Shown here piece by piece: positions 20,162 to 28,448 of a stretch of DNA of 64,000 nucleotides. Under the pieces are notes generated by a model, which worked only from the letters and a program-made list of their open reading frames with translations, was not told the origin of the DNA and made no database searches. Numbering within the stretch: position 1 is the first letter of the stretch; every line of letters begins with the position of its first letter. Made by a program: the position numbers and the translations under genes. The stretch comes from Streptomyces seoulensis (GTDB lineage: Bacteria; Actinomycetota; Actinomycetes; Streptomycetales; Streptomycetaceae), in the NCBI RefSeq assembly GCF_004328625.1, contig NZ_CP032229.1:4340001-4404000 (forward strand). The letters are read 5' to 3'.

Positions 20162-20679
20162 CTCTCGTCCTCGTCCGCGCACAGCCGCTTCAGGGTGGCG
20201 CCGCAGCGGCGGGCGTAGGCGTGCTGGAGGGCTCGGGCCACAGGGCCGGCGGTGCGGGTGTACCACTTGGCGGGGCGGCTGTAGGCGGCGACCGTGAGCC
20301 AGACGGTGCCGTCGCCGGTGCGCTCGACGACGAAGGCTTCCTCGCCGTCCTCCGGGTGGCCGGGCAGCGTGCCGTAGGCCCAGCCCGCGCGGCGGGGCTC
20401 GTCCGCGGTCCAGACGACCCGGCAGGGGGCCTTGATCAGGCCCGCGAGGCTGACCATGACCTCGGCTCCGGGGGCCGCGCGCTCGGCGGTGGTCTCGATG
20501 CCGACGCCCATCGCCCGGTGCATCTCCCAGGTGAGGACCGCCTCCGTGGCCCGGCGGAAGACACCCGGACCCTCGCCGATGCGGGTGCGGGAGAAGAGGT
20601 GGTGGAAGCCGGGCGGGCAGACGGCGAGATCGTCGCGGGTCGCGCCGACCGGCTCGTAGGTGAAGGGCGCCGAGGACAT
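20158..20679 (-). CDS. DUF1990 domain protein
   Basis: 173 residues from ATG 20679, giving MSSAPFTYEPVGATRDD; GTG 20685 is an alternative. The sequence FTYEPVGATR, FHHLFSRTRIG and the C-terminal GHPEDGEEAFVVERT, KWYTRTAGPVARALQHAYARR match the DUF1990 family of small proteins with a START/SRPBCC-like fold. Catalytic function is unknown; a lipid or small-molecule binding pocket is plausible for the fold. It lies downstream of the first metalloprotease but is separated by a hairpin, so it is probably expressed separately. Confidence 0.8.
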   Translation of the reverse strand: MSSAPFTYEPVGATRDDLAVCPPGFHHLFSRTRIGEGPGVFRRATEAVLTWEMHRAMGVGIETTAERAAPGAEVMVSLAGLIKAPCRVVWTADEPRRAGWAYGTLPGHPEDGEEAFVVERTGDGTVWLTVAAYSRPAKWYTRTAGPVARALQHAYARRCGATLKRLCADEDES

Positions 20680-20687
20680 GGGCACCA

Positions 20688-20734
20688 GACTAGGGCGCCC
20701 CCCGGAAGATCACCTTCCCAGGGGGCGCCCAGTC
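20688..20734 (-). terminator. Terminator after the first metalloprotease
   Basis: GGGCGCCCCC (20693-20702) pairs with GGGGGCGCCC (20721-20730); the outer GACT/AGTC pairs extend the stem past one bulged A. It begins 16 nt after the metalloprotease stop on the minus strand. Confidence 0.8.
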
Positions 20735-20749
20735 TCAACTACTGATACT

Positions 20750-22384
20750 TCAGCTGACGTTGACGCCGGACCAGGCCGCTGCCACCGCGTTGTACTCGGC
20801 GCTGCCGGAGCCGTAGAGCGCGGAGGCCGCGTTCAGCGTCGCCGTGCGGGCCGCCTTGTAGTTGGTGGTGGAGGTCATGTACGTGGTCAGCGCCTTGTAC
20901 CAGATCTGGAGCGCCTTGGCGCGCCCGATGCCGGTGACCGTGGAGCCGTTGTAGGTCGGGGAGTTGTACGAGACCCCGTTGATCGTCTTCGCGCCGCTGC
21001 CCTCGGACAGCAGGTAGAAGAAGTGGTTGGCGACGCCGGACGAGTAGTGCACGTCCTTGTTGCCGACCGAGGAGGACCAGTAGTCGGCCGAGCCGCCGTC
21101 CTTGCTGGGCTTGTCCATGTAGCGCAGCGGGGTGCCGTCGCCGTTGATGTCGATCTTCTCGCCGATGAGGTAGTCACCGGGGTCGGAGGCGTTGTTGGCG
21201 TAGAACTCCACGCCGGTGCCGAAGATGTCCGAGGTGGCCTCGTTCAGGCCGCCGGACTCGCCCGAGTAGTTCAGGCCGGCGGTGTTGGAGGTGACACCGT
21301 GGCTCATCTCGTGGCCCGCGACGTCCAGCGAGGTCAGCGGGTCGACGTTGCCGGAGCCGTCGCCGTAGGTCATGCAGAAGCAGGAGTCGTCCCAGAACGC
21401 GTTCACGTAGGCGTTGCCGTAGTGGACGCGGGAGTAGGCGCCGACGCCGTTGTTCTTGATGCCGTTGCGGCCGAACGTGTTCTTGTAGAAGTCCCAGGTC
21501 TCCGCCGCGCCGTAGGCGGCGTCGGCGGCCGCGGTCTGGTCGGAGGAGGAGCTGGAGGCGGTGCCGGTGCCGAAGACGTTGGTGGTGCTGGACACCAGGG
21601 TGCCCGTGCCGGACGTCTTGCGGGCCAGGTTGTAGGTCTTGTGGTTGCCCCGGGCGCTGTCGGTGAGCTGGTACGTCGAGCCCGACTGCACGGAGTTGAG
21701 GGTGACCGTGCCGGAGTACAGCGTCTTGCCGGTCGCGTTCTCGACGCCCTGGTACTCGAAGAGCTTCTTGCCGGTGGCGGCGTCGGTGATGACGTGCAGC
21801 TGGTTCGGGGTGCCGTCGTCCTGGAGGCCGCCGACGACCGTCTCGTAGGCGAGGACGGGCTTGCCGGAGCCGGCCCAGATGACCTTGCGGGCACCGTCCG
21901 AGGCGGACTTGGCGGAGCCGAGGGTCTTCGCGGCGCCGACGGCCTGCTTCTCCGCCTTGGCCGCGGTGATCTGCGGCTTCAGCGAGGCCACCTTGATGGC
22001 CGCCTTGGTGGCCTTGGTGACGCCCTCGGCCTTGCCGGACTTGGCGGTGTGCACCACGAGGTCGCCGCCGAGGACCGGCAGGCCCGCGTAGGTGCGCTCG
22101 TAACGGGTGTGCACGGTGCCGTCGACGTCCTTGACGACGTCTCTGACCACCAGCTTCTCCTTGGCGCCGAGACCTATGCGCTGGGCGGTCTCCGGGGCGT
22201 CGGACTGCGCCTGCTGGATCAGCGTGGTGCGTGCCGAGGCCGACAGCAGCGTCGGGGCACCGGCCAGGGTCTTGTTCTCGGCGCTCGCGCTGGAGGACAT
22301 GCCCGTGGAGAGAAGGGCACCGGCGGCGACGGCGGTGGCGATGACGAGCGTGGTGCGCTTGTGACGCGCGTAGAGAGGGCTCAC
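20750..22384 (-). CDS. Secreted neutral zinc metalloprotease, M4 (thermolysin) family
   Basis: 544 residues from GTG 22384, set by AAGGAG 5 nt upstream; the frame continues upstream but without a ribosome site or signal sequence. A Sec signal peptide (RHKRTTLVIATAVAAGALLSTG, cut near SASA) is followed by FTP and PepSY-like propeptide segments (GLGAKEKLVVRDVVKD, YERTYAGLPVLGGDLVV). The catalytic domain has HEMSH at 358-362, with Glu382 in GLNEATSD as third zinc ligand. The enzyme should be exported as a self-inhibited zymogen. It lacks the C-terminal P domain of its upstream paralogue. A signal-peptide pattern and own upstream region of 253 bp suggest an independent promoter. Confidence 0.95.
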   Translation of the reverse strand: MSPLYARHKRTTLVIATAVAAGALLSTGMSSSASAENKTLAGAPTLLSASARTTLIQQAQSDAPETAQRIGLGAKEKLVVRDVVKDVDGTVHTRYERTYAGLPVLGGDLVVHTAKSGKAEGVTKATKAAIKVASLKPQITAAKAEKQAVGAAKTLGSAKSASDGARKVIWAGSGKPVLAYETVVGGLQDDGTPNQLHVITDAATGKKLFEYQGVENATGKTLYSGTVTLNSVQSGSTYQLTDSARGNHKTYNLARKTSGTGTLVSSTTNVFGTGTASSSSSDQTAAADAAYGAAETWDFYKNTFGRNGIKNNGVGAYSRVHYGNAYVNAFWDDSCFCMTYGDGSGNVDPLTSLDVAGHEMSHGVTSNTAGLNYSGESGGLNEATSDIFGTGVEFYANNASDPGDYLIGEKIDINGDGTPLRYMDKPSKDGGSADYWSSSVGNKDVHYSSGVANHFFYLLSEGSGAKTINGVSYNSPTYNGSTVTGIGRAKALQIWYKALTTYMTSTTNYKAARTATLNAASALYGSGSAEYNAVAAAWSGVNVS

Positions 22385-22557
22385 AGTAGCTCCTTGACGT
22401 GGGGGCGTCGGCCAGCGTGGGGTCACTGGCCGGGTGGTGCGTACTGAAGTCGCTGTGCTGCGGCGGGTGGGGAGAGCGTGGCACCAGGGACGCGTACATG
22501 TCATGACCCTGTGGTGATGTTGGCTGAAACACTGCGTCTTGATGTTGTTGCGGGCGT

Positions 22558-22610
22558 GTGAACGGGGGCCGTCCGGAGGGCTGTTCACCCTCCGGACGGC
22601 ACCCGTTCAC
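22558..22610 (-). terminator. Long hairpin after the second metalloprotease
   Basis: Arms 22558-22580 and 22588-22610 are complementary over 23 positions with one G/A mismatch and a 7-nt loop. It starts 27 nt after the stop of the upstream metalloprotease and precedes the promoter region of the downstream one, so it separates the two paralogues. Confidence 0.88.
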
Positions 22611-22637
22611 CGGCCGCGAGGGGCGGCGGAGGGTGGT

Positions 22638-24680
22638 CTACGGGAAGGTGACCTTCCATGAGTTGAGGGTGCCCTTGTCCTGCGCAGCCTGGTCCTGCAC
22701 CTTCAATTTCCAGGTTCCGTCGGCGGGTTCGGCCGATGCATCGACGGTGTAGGTCTCGTCCACGTCGTCCCCGGAGTCCGAGGAACTGAAGTTCTTCAGC
22801 CGGTACGAGGTGCCCGACGGGCCGACCAGGTCGATCACCAGGTCACCCCGCCAGGTGTGGGTGATGTTCACGGCCACGCGCAAGTTGCTTGGCGCGTTTC
22901 CGCTCCTGCCGGTGACCGTGATGTCCGAGGTGATCGCGGGACCGTTGTCCGGGATCGCCACCGGCGTGGTGGATTCGTACGAGGTGCCCGTGTCGCCGCC
23001 GGGCCGGGTGCCGACCCCGACGCCCGCCCAGGCGTCCTGCACGGCCGCGTACTCGGCGCTCGTGGTGCCGTACAGCTCACCGGCGGCGGCCAGGGTGCCG
23101 GTGCGGGCGCCGGAGTAGTTGGTGGTGGAGGTCCACTTGGTGGTGAGCGCCCGGTACCAGATCTGGAGGGCCTTGTCCCGGCCGATGCCGGTGACCGGGA
23201 GACCGTCGGCGGTGGGGGAGTCGTAGGAGACCCCGTCGATCACCTTGGCGCCGCTGCCCTCGCTCAGCAGATAGAAGAAGTGGTTCGCCGGGCCGGACGA
23301 GTAGTGCACGTCCACCCCGCCGATACCGGAGTACCAACTGTCCTTGGACGCGCCGTCCTTGCTCGGCTTGTCCATGTAACGCAGCGGGGTGCCGTCGCCG
23401 TTGATGTCGATCTTCTCGCCGATGAGGTAGTCACCGGGGTCGGCGGCACTGTTGGCGAAGAACTCCACGCCGGTGCCGAAGATGTCGGAGGTCGCCTCGT
23501 TCAACCCGCCCGACTCACCGCTGTAGTTGAGCCCGGCCGTGTTGGAGGTGACGCCGTGGCTCATCTCGTGCCCGGCCACGTCCAGCGCGGTCAGCGGGTC
23601 CGCGTTGCCCGAGCCGTCGCCGTAGGTCATGCAGAAGCAGGAGTCGCTCCAGAAGGCGTTCACATACGAATTCCCGTAGTGCACACGGGAGTAGGCGCCC
23701 ACCCCGTTGTTCTTGATACCGCTGCGGCCGAACGTGTCCTGGTAGAAGTCCCAGGTGACCGCCGCCCCGTAGTGCGCGTCCGCGCCCGCCGTCGCCGGGT
23801 CGGAGACGGTGCCGTTGCCCCAGGTGTCCGTGGACTGCGAGAACAGGGTGCCGGTGCCGGAGGTGCCCCGGTTGAGGTTGTACGTCTTGTGGCCGCCCCG
23901 GTCGCCGTCGGTCAGGGTGTACGTGGAGCCGGACTGGGTGGTGGTGAGCGGGACCTGGCCGCTGTACTGGGTGTTGCCGACGCCGGTGCGGACGCCCTGG
24001 TACTCGTAGAGCTTCTTGCCGGTGGTGGCGTCGGTGATGACGTGCAGCTCGTTCGGGGTGCCGTCGTCCTGGAGGCCGCCGACCACCGTCTCGTGGGCGA
24101 GGACCGGCTTGCCGGTGGCGGCCCAGATGACCGTGCGCACGCTGTCGGCGGCCGGCCTGGTGCCACCGAGCGCCTTGGCGCGGGCCACCGCCTGCCGCTC
24201 CGCCGTGGCCTTCGGTACGGCCGGGGTGAGACCGGTGACCTTCAGGGCGGCACCGGACGCCTTCACCACGCGCCTGGTCGCGCCCGAGGGTGCGGTGTCC
24301 ACGATCAGGTCGCCGCCGAGCACGGGCAGGCCCGCGTAGGTGCGCTCGTAGCGGGTGTGCAGGGTGCCGTCGCCGTCCTTGACGACATCGCGGGCGACGA
24401 GCTTCTCCCGGGCGCCGAGCCCGATCGAGCGGGCCGTGTCGGTCCGGCCGGCGTCGGCGTCCCGGATCAGTCCGGCGCGCTGGGCGGCGGTGAGGCGTAC
24501 GGAGGTGTGGGCGGGGTCGGCCTTGCCCGGCCGGGGTGCGGCCGAGGCCGCGGTCGCCGCGCCGGACTGGACGGCGGCGGCGATGAGCGCGGCGACACCG
24601 GCCAGGGCGACGGTGGCGGTACGGCGGCGCGGGGAGACACGTCTGAGGGCGGGGGTGCTGGAGGGGCTGCTGCTCAACAC
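22638..24680 (-). CDS. Secreted M4 metalloprotease with C-terminal P (proprotein convertase) domain
   Basis: 680 residues. Signal peptide RRRTATVALAGVAALIAAAVQSG, then a propeptide closely similar to that of the neighbouring protease, then the M4 catalytic domain with HEMSH at 371-375 and GLNEATSD. After about residue 565 a P/homoB domain follows: SNLRVAVNITHTWRGDLVIDL, GPSGTSYRLKN, DGTWKLKVQDQAAQDKGTLNSW. P domains stabilise secreted proteases and help substrate binding. GTG 24680 lies only 3 nt from AAGGAG; TTG 24677 has a better 6-nt spacing, so the start may be one codon later. Close similarity to the next gene indicates tandem duplication. The 276 bp upstream contain the palindrome ACACGCGTGT (24925-24934) in an AT-rich patch, a possible operator. 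Confidence 0.94.
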   Translation of the reverse strand: MLSSSPSSTPALRRVSPRRRTATVALAGVAALIAAAVQSGAATAASAAPRPGKADPAHTSVRLTAAQRAGLIRDADAGRTDTARSIGLGAREKLVARDVVKDGDGTLHTRYERTYAGLPVLGGDLIVDTAPSGATRRVVKASGAALKVTGLTPAVPKATAERQAVARAKALGGTRPAADSVRTVIWAATGKPVLAHETVVGGLQDDGTPNELHVITDATTGKKLYEYQGVRTGVGNTQYSGQVPLTTTQSGSTYTLTDGDRGGHKTYNLNRGTSGTGTLFSQSTDTWGNGTVSDPATAGADAHYGAAVTWDFYQDTFGRSGIKNNGVGAYSRVHYGNSYVNAFWSDSCFCMTYGDGSGNADPLTALDVAGHEMSHGVTSNTAGLNYSGESGGLNEATSDIFGTGVEFFANSAADPGDYLIGEKIDINGDGTPLRYMDKPSKDGASKDSWYSGIGGVDVHYSSGPANHFFYLLSEGSGAKVIDGVSYDSPTADGLPVTGIGRDKALQIWYRALTTKWTSTTNYSGARTGTLAAAGELYGTTSAEYAAVQDAWAGVGVGTRPGGDTGTSYESTTPVAIPDNGPAITSDITVTGRSGNAPSNLRVAVNITHTWRGDLVIDLVGPSGTSYRLKNFSSSDSGDDVDETYTVDASAEPADGTWKLKVQDQAAQDKGTLNSWKVTFP

Positions 24681-24956
24681 TGACTCCTTCTGCGTGGCCG
24701 CCGGTCGCGCGGCCGAGGGAGACCGGACGGGGGGATGGGGCGTCCGGGGCAGAACAGGGCGGTGCGGGGCGCGCGTCGGGGCGCGGGGTGGCGCGGGACG
24801 CGTGAGCGCTGTGCGGTCGCTGTGAGTCGGTCGTGGGAAGAGTGACAGGGGAGCGGGGGGCCTGTCAGGAGCGCGTCGGGAAGTTGGCCGGAAGGCGTGC
24901 CTCCCGTACCAACTCCCTTTTATTACACGCGTGTTGAGGATGTGTGTGGCGGGCTC

Positions 24957-26717
24957 TCAGGCCGCGTCGTCGTCCCCGTGCCAGGTGCGCCACAGCGCCG
25001 CGTACGCGCCGTTCGCCGCCACCAGTTCGTCGTGCGTGCCCAGTTCGGTGACGAGACCGTCCTCCATCACCGCGACCCGGTCCGCGTCGTGCGCGGTGTG
25101 CAGCCGGTGCGCGACGGCGATCACCGTGCGGCCCGCGAGCACCGCGGCCAGACCCCGCTCGGTGTGCCGGGCGGTGGCCGGGTCGAGCAGGGCGGTCGCC
25201 TCGTCCAGGATCAGTGTGTGCGGGTCGGCCAGCACCACGCGGGCCAGCGCGAGCTGCTGCGCCTGGGAGCCGTCGGTCACTGTGCCGCCCTGGCCGAGCC
25301 CGGTGTCGAGCCCCTCGGGCAGCTCCCGCACCCAGCCGTCCGCGCCCACGGCCGCCAGTGCCCGCCACAACTCCTCGTCCGATGCGCCGGGTTCGGCGAT
25401 CAGCAGGTTGTCCCGGACCGAGCCGAGGAACACATGGTGCTCCTGGGTCACCAGCACCACCTGGCGGCGCAGCCGCGCGGGCGTCAGCTCCGCGACCGGC
25501 ACCCCGCCCACCGTGACCGAGCCCGAGGCGGGGGCGTCGATGCCGGCCAGCAGCCGGCTCAGCGTGGTCTTGCCCGCGCCGGACGCCCCCACCACGGCCA
25601 GCCGCTCACCGGGCCGGACCGTCAGGTCCACCCCGCGCAGCACCTCACCGCCCCGCTCGTACGCGTACCGCACCCCGCGCACCTCGATCCGGTCGTCGGC
25701 CGGAGTCCGCGTGGTGTCCACCGGGGCGCGCGGGGCCTCGGCGATGCCCTCCACCCGGGCGAACGATGCCCCGCTGGACTGGAGTTGCTCCAGCCGGATG
25801 AGCACCATGTCCAGCGGGTCGGTGAACTGCCGCAGGTACAGCGCCCCGGCCACCACCGCGCCGAGCCCGATCAGCCCGCGCCCGTGCAGCCACCCCCCGA
25901 CCAGCAGCACCCCGGCCACCGGGATCGTGTACGAGATCTCGACGGACGGGAAGAACACCGTCCGCAGGCCCAGCGTGCGGTAGCGGCTGCGCCGGGACCG
26001 CTCCAGCGCCTCCCGGCTCGCCGCCGTACGTGTCCTCTCCAGCCGGAACGCCTCCACCGTGCGGGCGCCCGCCGCCGTGGCCGCCACGATCTCCGCGACC
26101 GCCGAGGTCGCCGCGCCCTCGGCCAGATAGGCGTCCCGCGCCCGCCGCAGATACCAGCGCACCGCCAGCCACACCGGGGTCAGCCCGAGCAGCCCGAACA
26201 GGCCCAGCCACGGGCTGAGCGCGAACACCGCGCCCAGCACGAACAGCGCCTGCACCGCGTACACCAGCAGCTCCGGGCCGATGTCCCGCAGCGTGGTGCC
26301 GACCGTCGCCACGTCCGCCGTGCCGCGCGCCGTCAGGTCACCGGTGCCGGCCCGCTCGACCACCGAGGCGGGCAGCCCCAGCAGCCGTTCCACGAAGGTC
26401 TCGCGCACCCGCGCCAGCGTCCGCTCCCCGAACCGGTGCGCCACGTACCGCGCCCAGCGGGCCAGCACCAGCTGGGCCAGCGCGCACAGCAGAATCCACA
26501 GCGCGAGCCGGTCCACCGCACCTACCCCGCGCCCGGCACGTACGTCGTCCACGATCCGGCCGACCAGCCAGGGGCCGACGATGCCCGCACCGGCCGCCAG
26601 CGCGTTCAGCGCCAGCGCGCCCGCGAAGGCCCGCCCGTCGGCGCGCACCAGCCGCGCGGCCGCCCGCCGTACCGTGCCCCGGTCCGCGACCGGCAGCGCT
26701 CCCGTGTCCGTCGTCAC
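24957..26717 (-). CDS. ABC exporter half-transporter with deviant signature motif (subunit D)
   Basis: 586 residues: a type IV ABC exporter transmembrane domain (about 1-320, six helices) and a nucleotide-binding domain. Walker A is intact (GASGAGKTTLS), as are the Q-loop (VTQEHHVF), Walker B (LILDEATALLD) and H-loop (VAHRLHT). The signature is deviant: TDGSQAQQLALAR replaces LSGGQ. GTG 26717 overlaps the stop of the previous gene (GTGA) and has GGGAGGT 6 nt upstream. The pair with the preceding gene forms a heterodimer with one working composite ATP site. Substrate unknown; lipids, peptides or drugs are possible. Confidence 0.92.
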   Translation of the reverse strand: MTTDTGALPVADRGTVRRAAARLVRADGRAFAGALALNALAAGAGIVGPWLVGRIVDDVRAGRGVGAVDRLALWILLCALAQLVLARWARYVAHRFGERTLARVRETFVERLLGLPASVVERAGTGDLTARGTADVATVGTTLRDIGPELLVYAVQALFVLGAVFALSPWLGLFGLLGLTPVWLAVRWYLRRARDAYLAEGAATSAVAEIVAATAAGARTVEAFRLERTRTAASREALERSRRSRYRTLGLRTVFFPSVEISYTIPVAGVLLVGGWLHGRGLIGLGAVVAGALYLRQFTDPLDMVLIRLEQLQSSGASFARVEGIAEAPRAPVDTTRTPADDRIEVRGVRYAYERGGEVLRGVDLTVRPGERLAVVGASGAGKTTLSRLLAGIDAPASGSVTVGGVPVAELTPARLRRQVVLVTQEHHVFLGSVRDNLLIAEPGASDEELWRALAAVGADGWVRELPEGLDTGLGQGGTVTDGSQAQQLALARVVLADPHTLILDEATALLDPATARHTERGLAAVLAGRTVIAVAHRLHTAHDADRVAVMEDGLVTELGTHDELVAANGAYAALWRTWHGDDDAA

Positions 26718-28426
26718 CGTGAGACCTCCCCGTCGGTCAAGTCCCTTGCCACCAGCGCCCGGTAGCCCTTCTCGCGGTCCAGCAGCAGCCGGTGCGGGCC
26801 GCTCGCGGCCACCTTGCCGTCGACCAGGAACAGCACCGTGTCCGCCACGTCCAGCAGCAGCGGCGAGGTCGAGGTCACCACCGTCGTACGGCCCTCCCGC
26901 GCCTCGCGCAGCCGGTGCGCGACCGCCGACTCGGTGTGCGCGTCCAGCGCCGAGGTCGGCTCCACGGCGAGCAGCACCTCGGGGTCGGCCAGCAGCGCCC
27001 GCGCCAGCCGGACCCGCTGCCGCTGGCCCCCGGAGAGGCTGCGGCCCTGCCCGGACACCACCGTGTCCAGCCCCTCGGGCAGCCCCCGTACGACGTCCTC
27101 GGCGACCGCCGCCCGCACCGCGCGGCGCACCGCCGCCTCGTCCGCCTCGCGCCCGGCGGACACCGTGTCCAGCAGGGGCCCGGCGAACAGGTCGGCCTCG
27201 TTGTCCGCGACCAGCACCCGCGCGCGCACCTCGGCAAGCGGCACCGCGTCCAGGCGTACGCCGCCCCACAGCGCCTCGGTCGGCCCGTACCGGCCGAGCC
27301 GGTCGACGACGGCGGCGGTGTCGGCGGAGCGGGCCGCGACCAGCGCTGTCAGCCGGCCCGGCGCCACCCGGACGCCCGAGGCGGGGTCGTGCAGCTCGGC
27401 CGGGTGCTCCGGGGCGGTCAGCGTGCCGTCGTCCGGTTCGGGCGCCAGCCGGAGCAGGGCGACCACGCGGCGGGCGGCGACCACCGCGCGGTTCAGGTCG
27501 TAGTTCATCTCCACGAAGAAGGCGACCGGGCCGATCAGCACGGCCGCGTACCCGTACACCGACACCAGCTCGCCCACCGTGATCGCGCCCTCGGCGGCCA
27601 GCCGGGCCGCCAGCCAGGTCACCGCCGCCAGGAACAGCGTCGGCAGGCCGAGCCCGAGCGCCTGCACCCAGCTGGTCACCGCGCCCACCCGGTAGCCCTG
27701 CTCCCGCAGCCGCCCGGAGTCCTTGGCGAAGGCGTCCGCGAACAGCGACTTGCCGCCGAGGCCGCCCAGCACCCTGAGGCCGCCCGCGAGGTCGCCGATG
27801 CGCGCCGTGAGGATGCCCTGGCGCTCCCGGTACTCGGTCTCGGTGCCCTGGAGGCGCCGGGTCAGCGGGCCGGTGAGCAGCGCGATGACCGGCACGCCCA
27901 GCAGCACCACGGCGGCCACCGAGCCGGAGATCGTGAGGAGTTGCGCGGCCACCACCGAGTAGACGACGACCGAGCCGACGCCCGGCCCCATCACGGTCAG
28001 CGCCTGCGCCAGGGTCTGCACATCGCCCACCCCGACGGTGACGACCTCACCGGCCCCCACCCGGCGCGGCAGCGCGGCACCCAGCCGGGCCGCGTGCTCC
28101 ACCACCAGCTTCACCGTGCGGAAGTTGGCGTCCATCCGGACCCGCGTCATGGTGCGGTGCCGCATGATGCTCAGCCACGCGCACCCCACCCCGGTCACGA
28201 ACATCGCGCCGGTCCAGGCGGCCAGCACCCCGAGCCGTCCCGGCACCAGCCCGTCGTCCACCGCCCGCGAGAGCAGATACGGCTGGGCCGCCATCAGCAC
28301 CAGCCACGCCGAGCCGAACACCGCGCCGGCCAGCGAGCGCCCCGGCTGGCGCAGCGCCAGCCACCACAGGTAGCGCCAGCCGCCGCGCGTATCAGGTATG
28401 CCGGGATCTCCGTACGCGTCGATCAT
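26714..28426 (-). CDS. ABC exporter half-transporter with a dead nucleotide-binding domain (subunit C)
   Basis: 570 residues with a normal six-helix transmembrane domain. In the nucleotide-binding domain the Walker A loop is gone (GRLTALVAARSADTAAVV, about residue 357, no GKS/T), the Q-loop is changed (VADNEADLF), Walker B reads LLAVEPTSALD with the Asp replaced by Val, and the H-loop His is absent (VVTSTSP). Only the signature (LSGGQRQRVRLARAL) is canonical. It cannot bind ATP by itself but can supply the signature to the partner encoded next. The reading frame is intact, so this is a specialised subunit and not a pseudogene. It starts 22 bp after the previous gene. Confidence 0.92.
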   Translation of the reverse strand: MIDAYGDPGIPDTRGGWRYLWWLALRQPGRSLAGAVFGSAWLVLMAAQPYLLSRAVDDGLVPGRLGVLAAWTGAMFVTGVGCAWLSIMRHRTMTRVRMDANFRTVKLVVEHAARLGAALPRRVGAGEVVTVGVGDVQTLAQALTVMGPGVGSVVVYSVVAAQLLTISGSVAAVVLLGVPVIALLTGPLTRRLQGTETEYRERQGILTARIGDLAGGLRVLGGLGGKSLFADAFAKDSGRLREQGYRVGAVTSWVQALGLGLPTLFLAAVTWLAARLAAEGAITVGELVSVYGYAAVLIGPVAFFVEMNYDLNRAVVAARRVVALLRLAPEPDDGTLTAPEHPAELHDPASGVRVAPGRLTALVAARSADTAAVVDRLGRYGPTEALWGGVRLDAVPLAEVRARVLVADNEADLFAGPLLDTVSAGREADEAAVRRAVRAAVAEDVVRGLPEGLDTVVSGQGRSLSGGQRQRVRLARALLADPEVLLAVEPTSALDAHTESAVAHRLREAREGRTTVVTSTSPLLLDVADTVLFLVDGKVAASGPHRLLLDREKGYRALVARDLTDGEVSR

Positions 28427-28448
28427 CCTGCCCCCGTTCCACCGGCCG

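Noticed and set aside
19685..20266. 193-codon minus-strand frame over the small membrane protein gene
   Set aside because: Composition is Arg/Pro/His-rich and it overlaps two better genes; the plus-strand frame has a clear membrane helix and a normal stop arrangement.
26714..28426. ABC subunit C as a pseudogene
   Set aside because: The frame is intact, the transmembrane domain and signature motif are conserved, and the partner shows complementary changes, which argues for a functional degenerate subunit.
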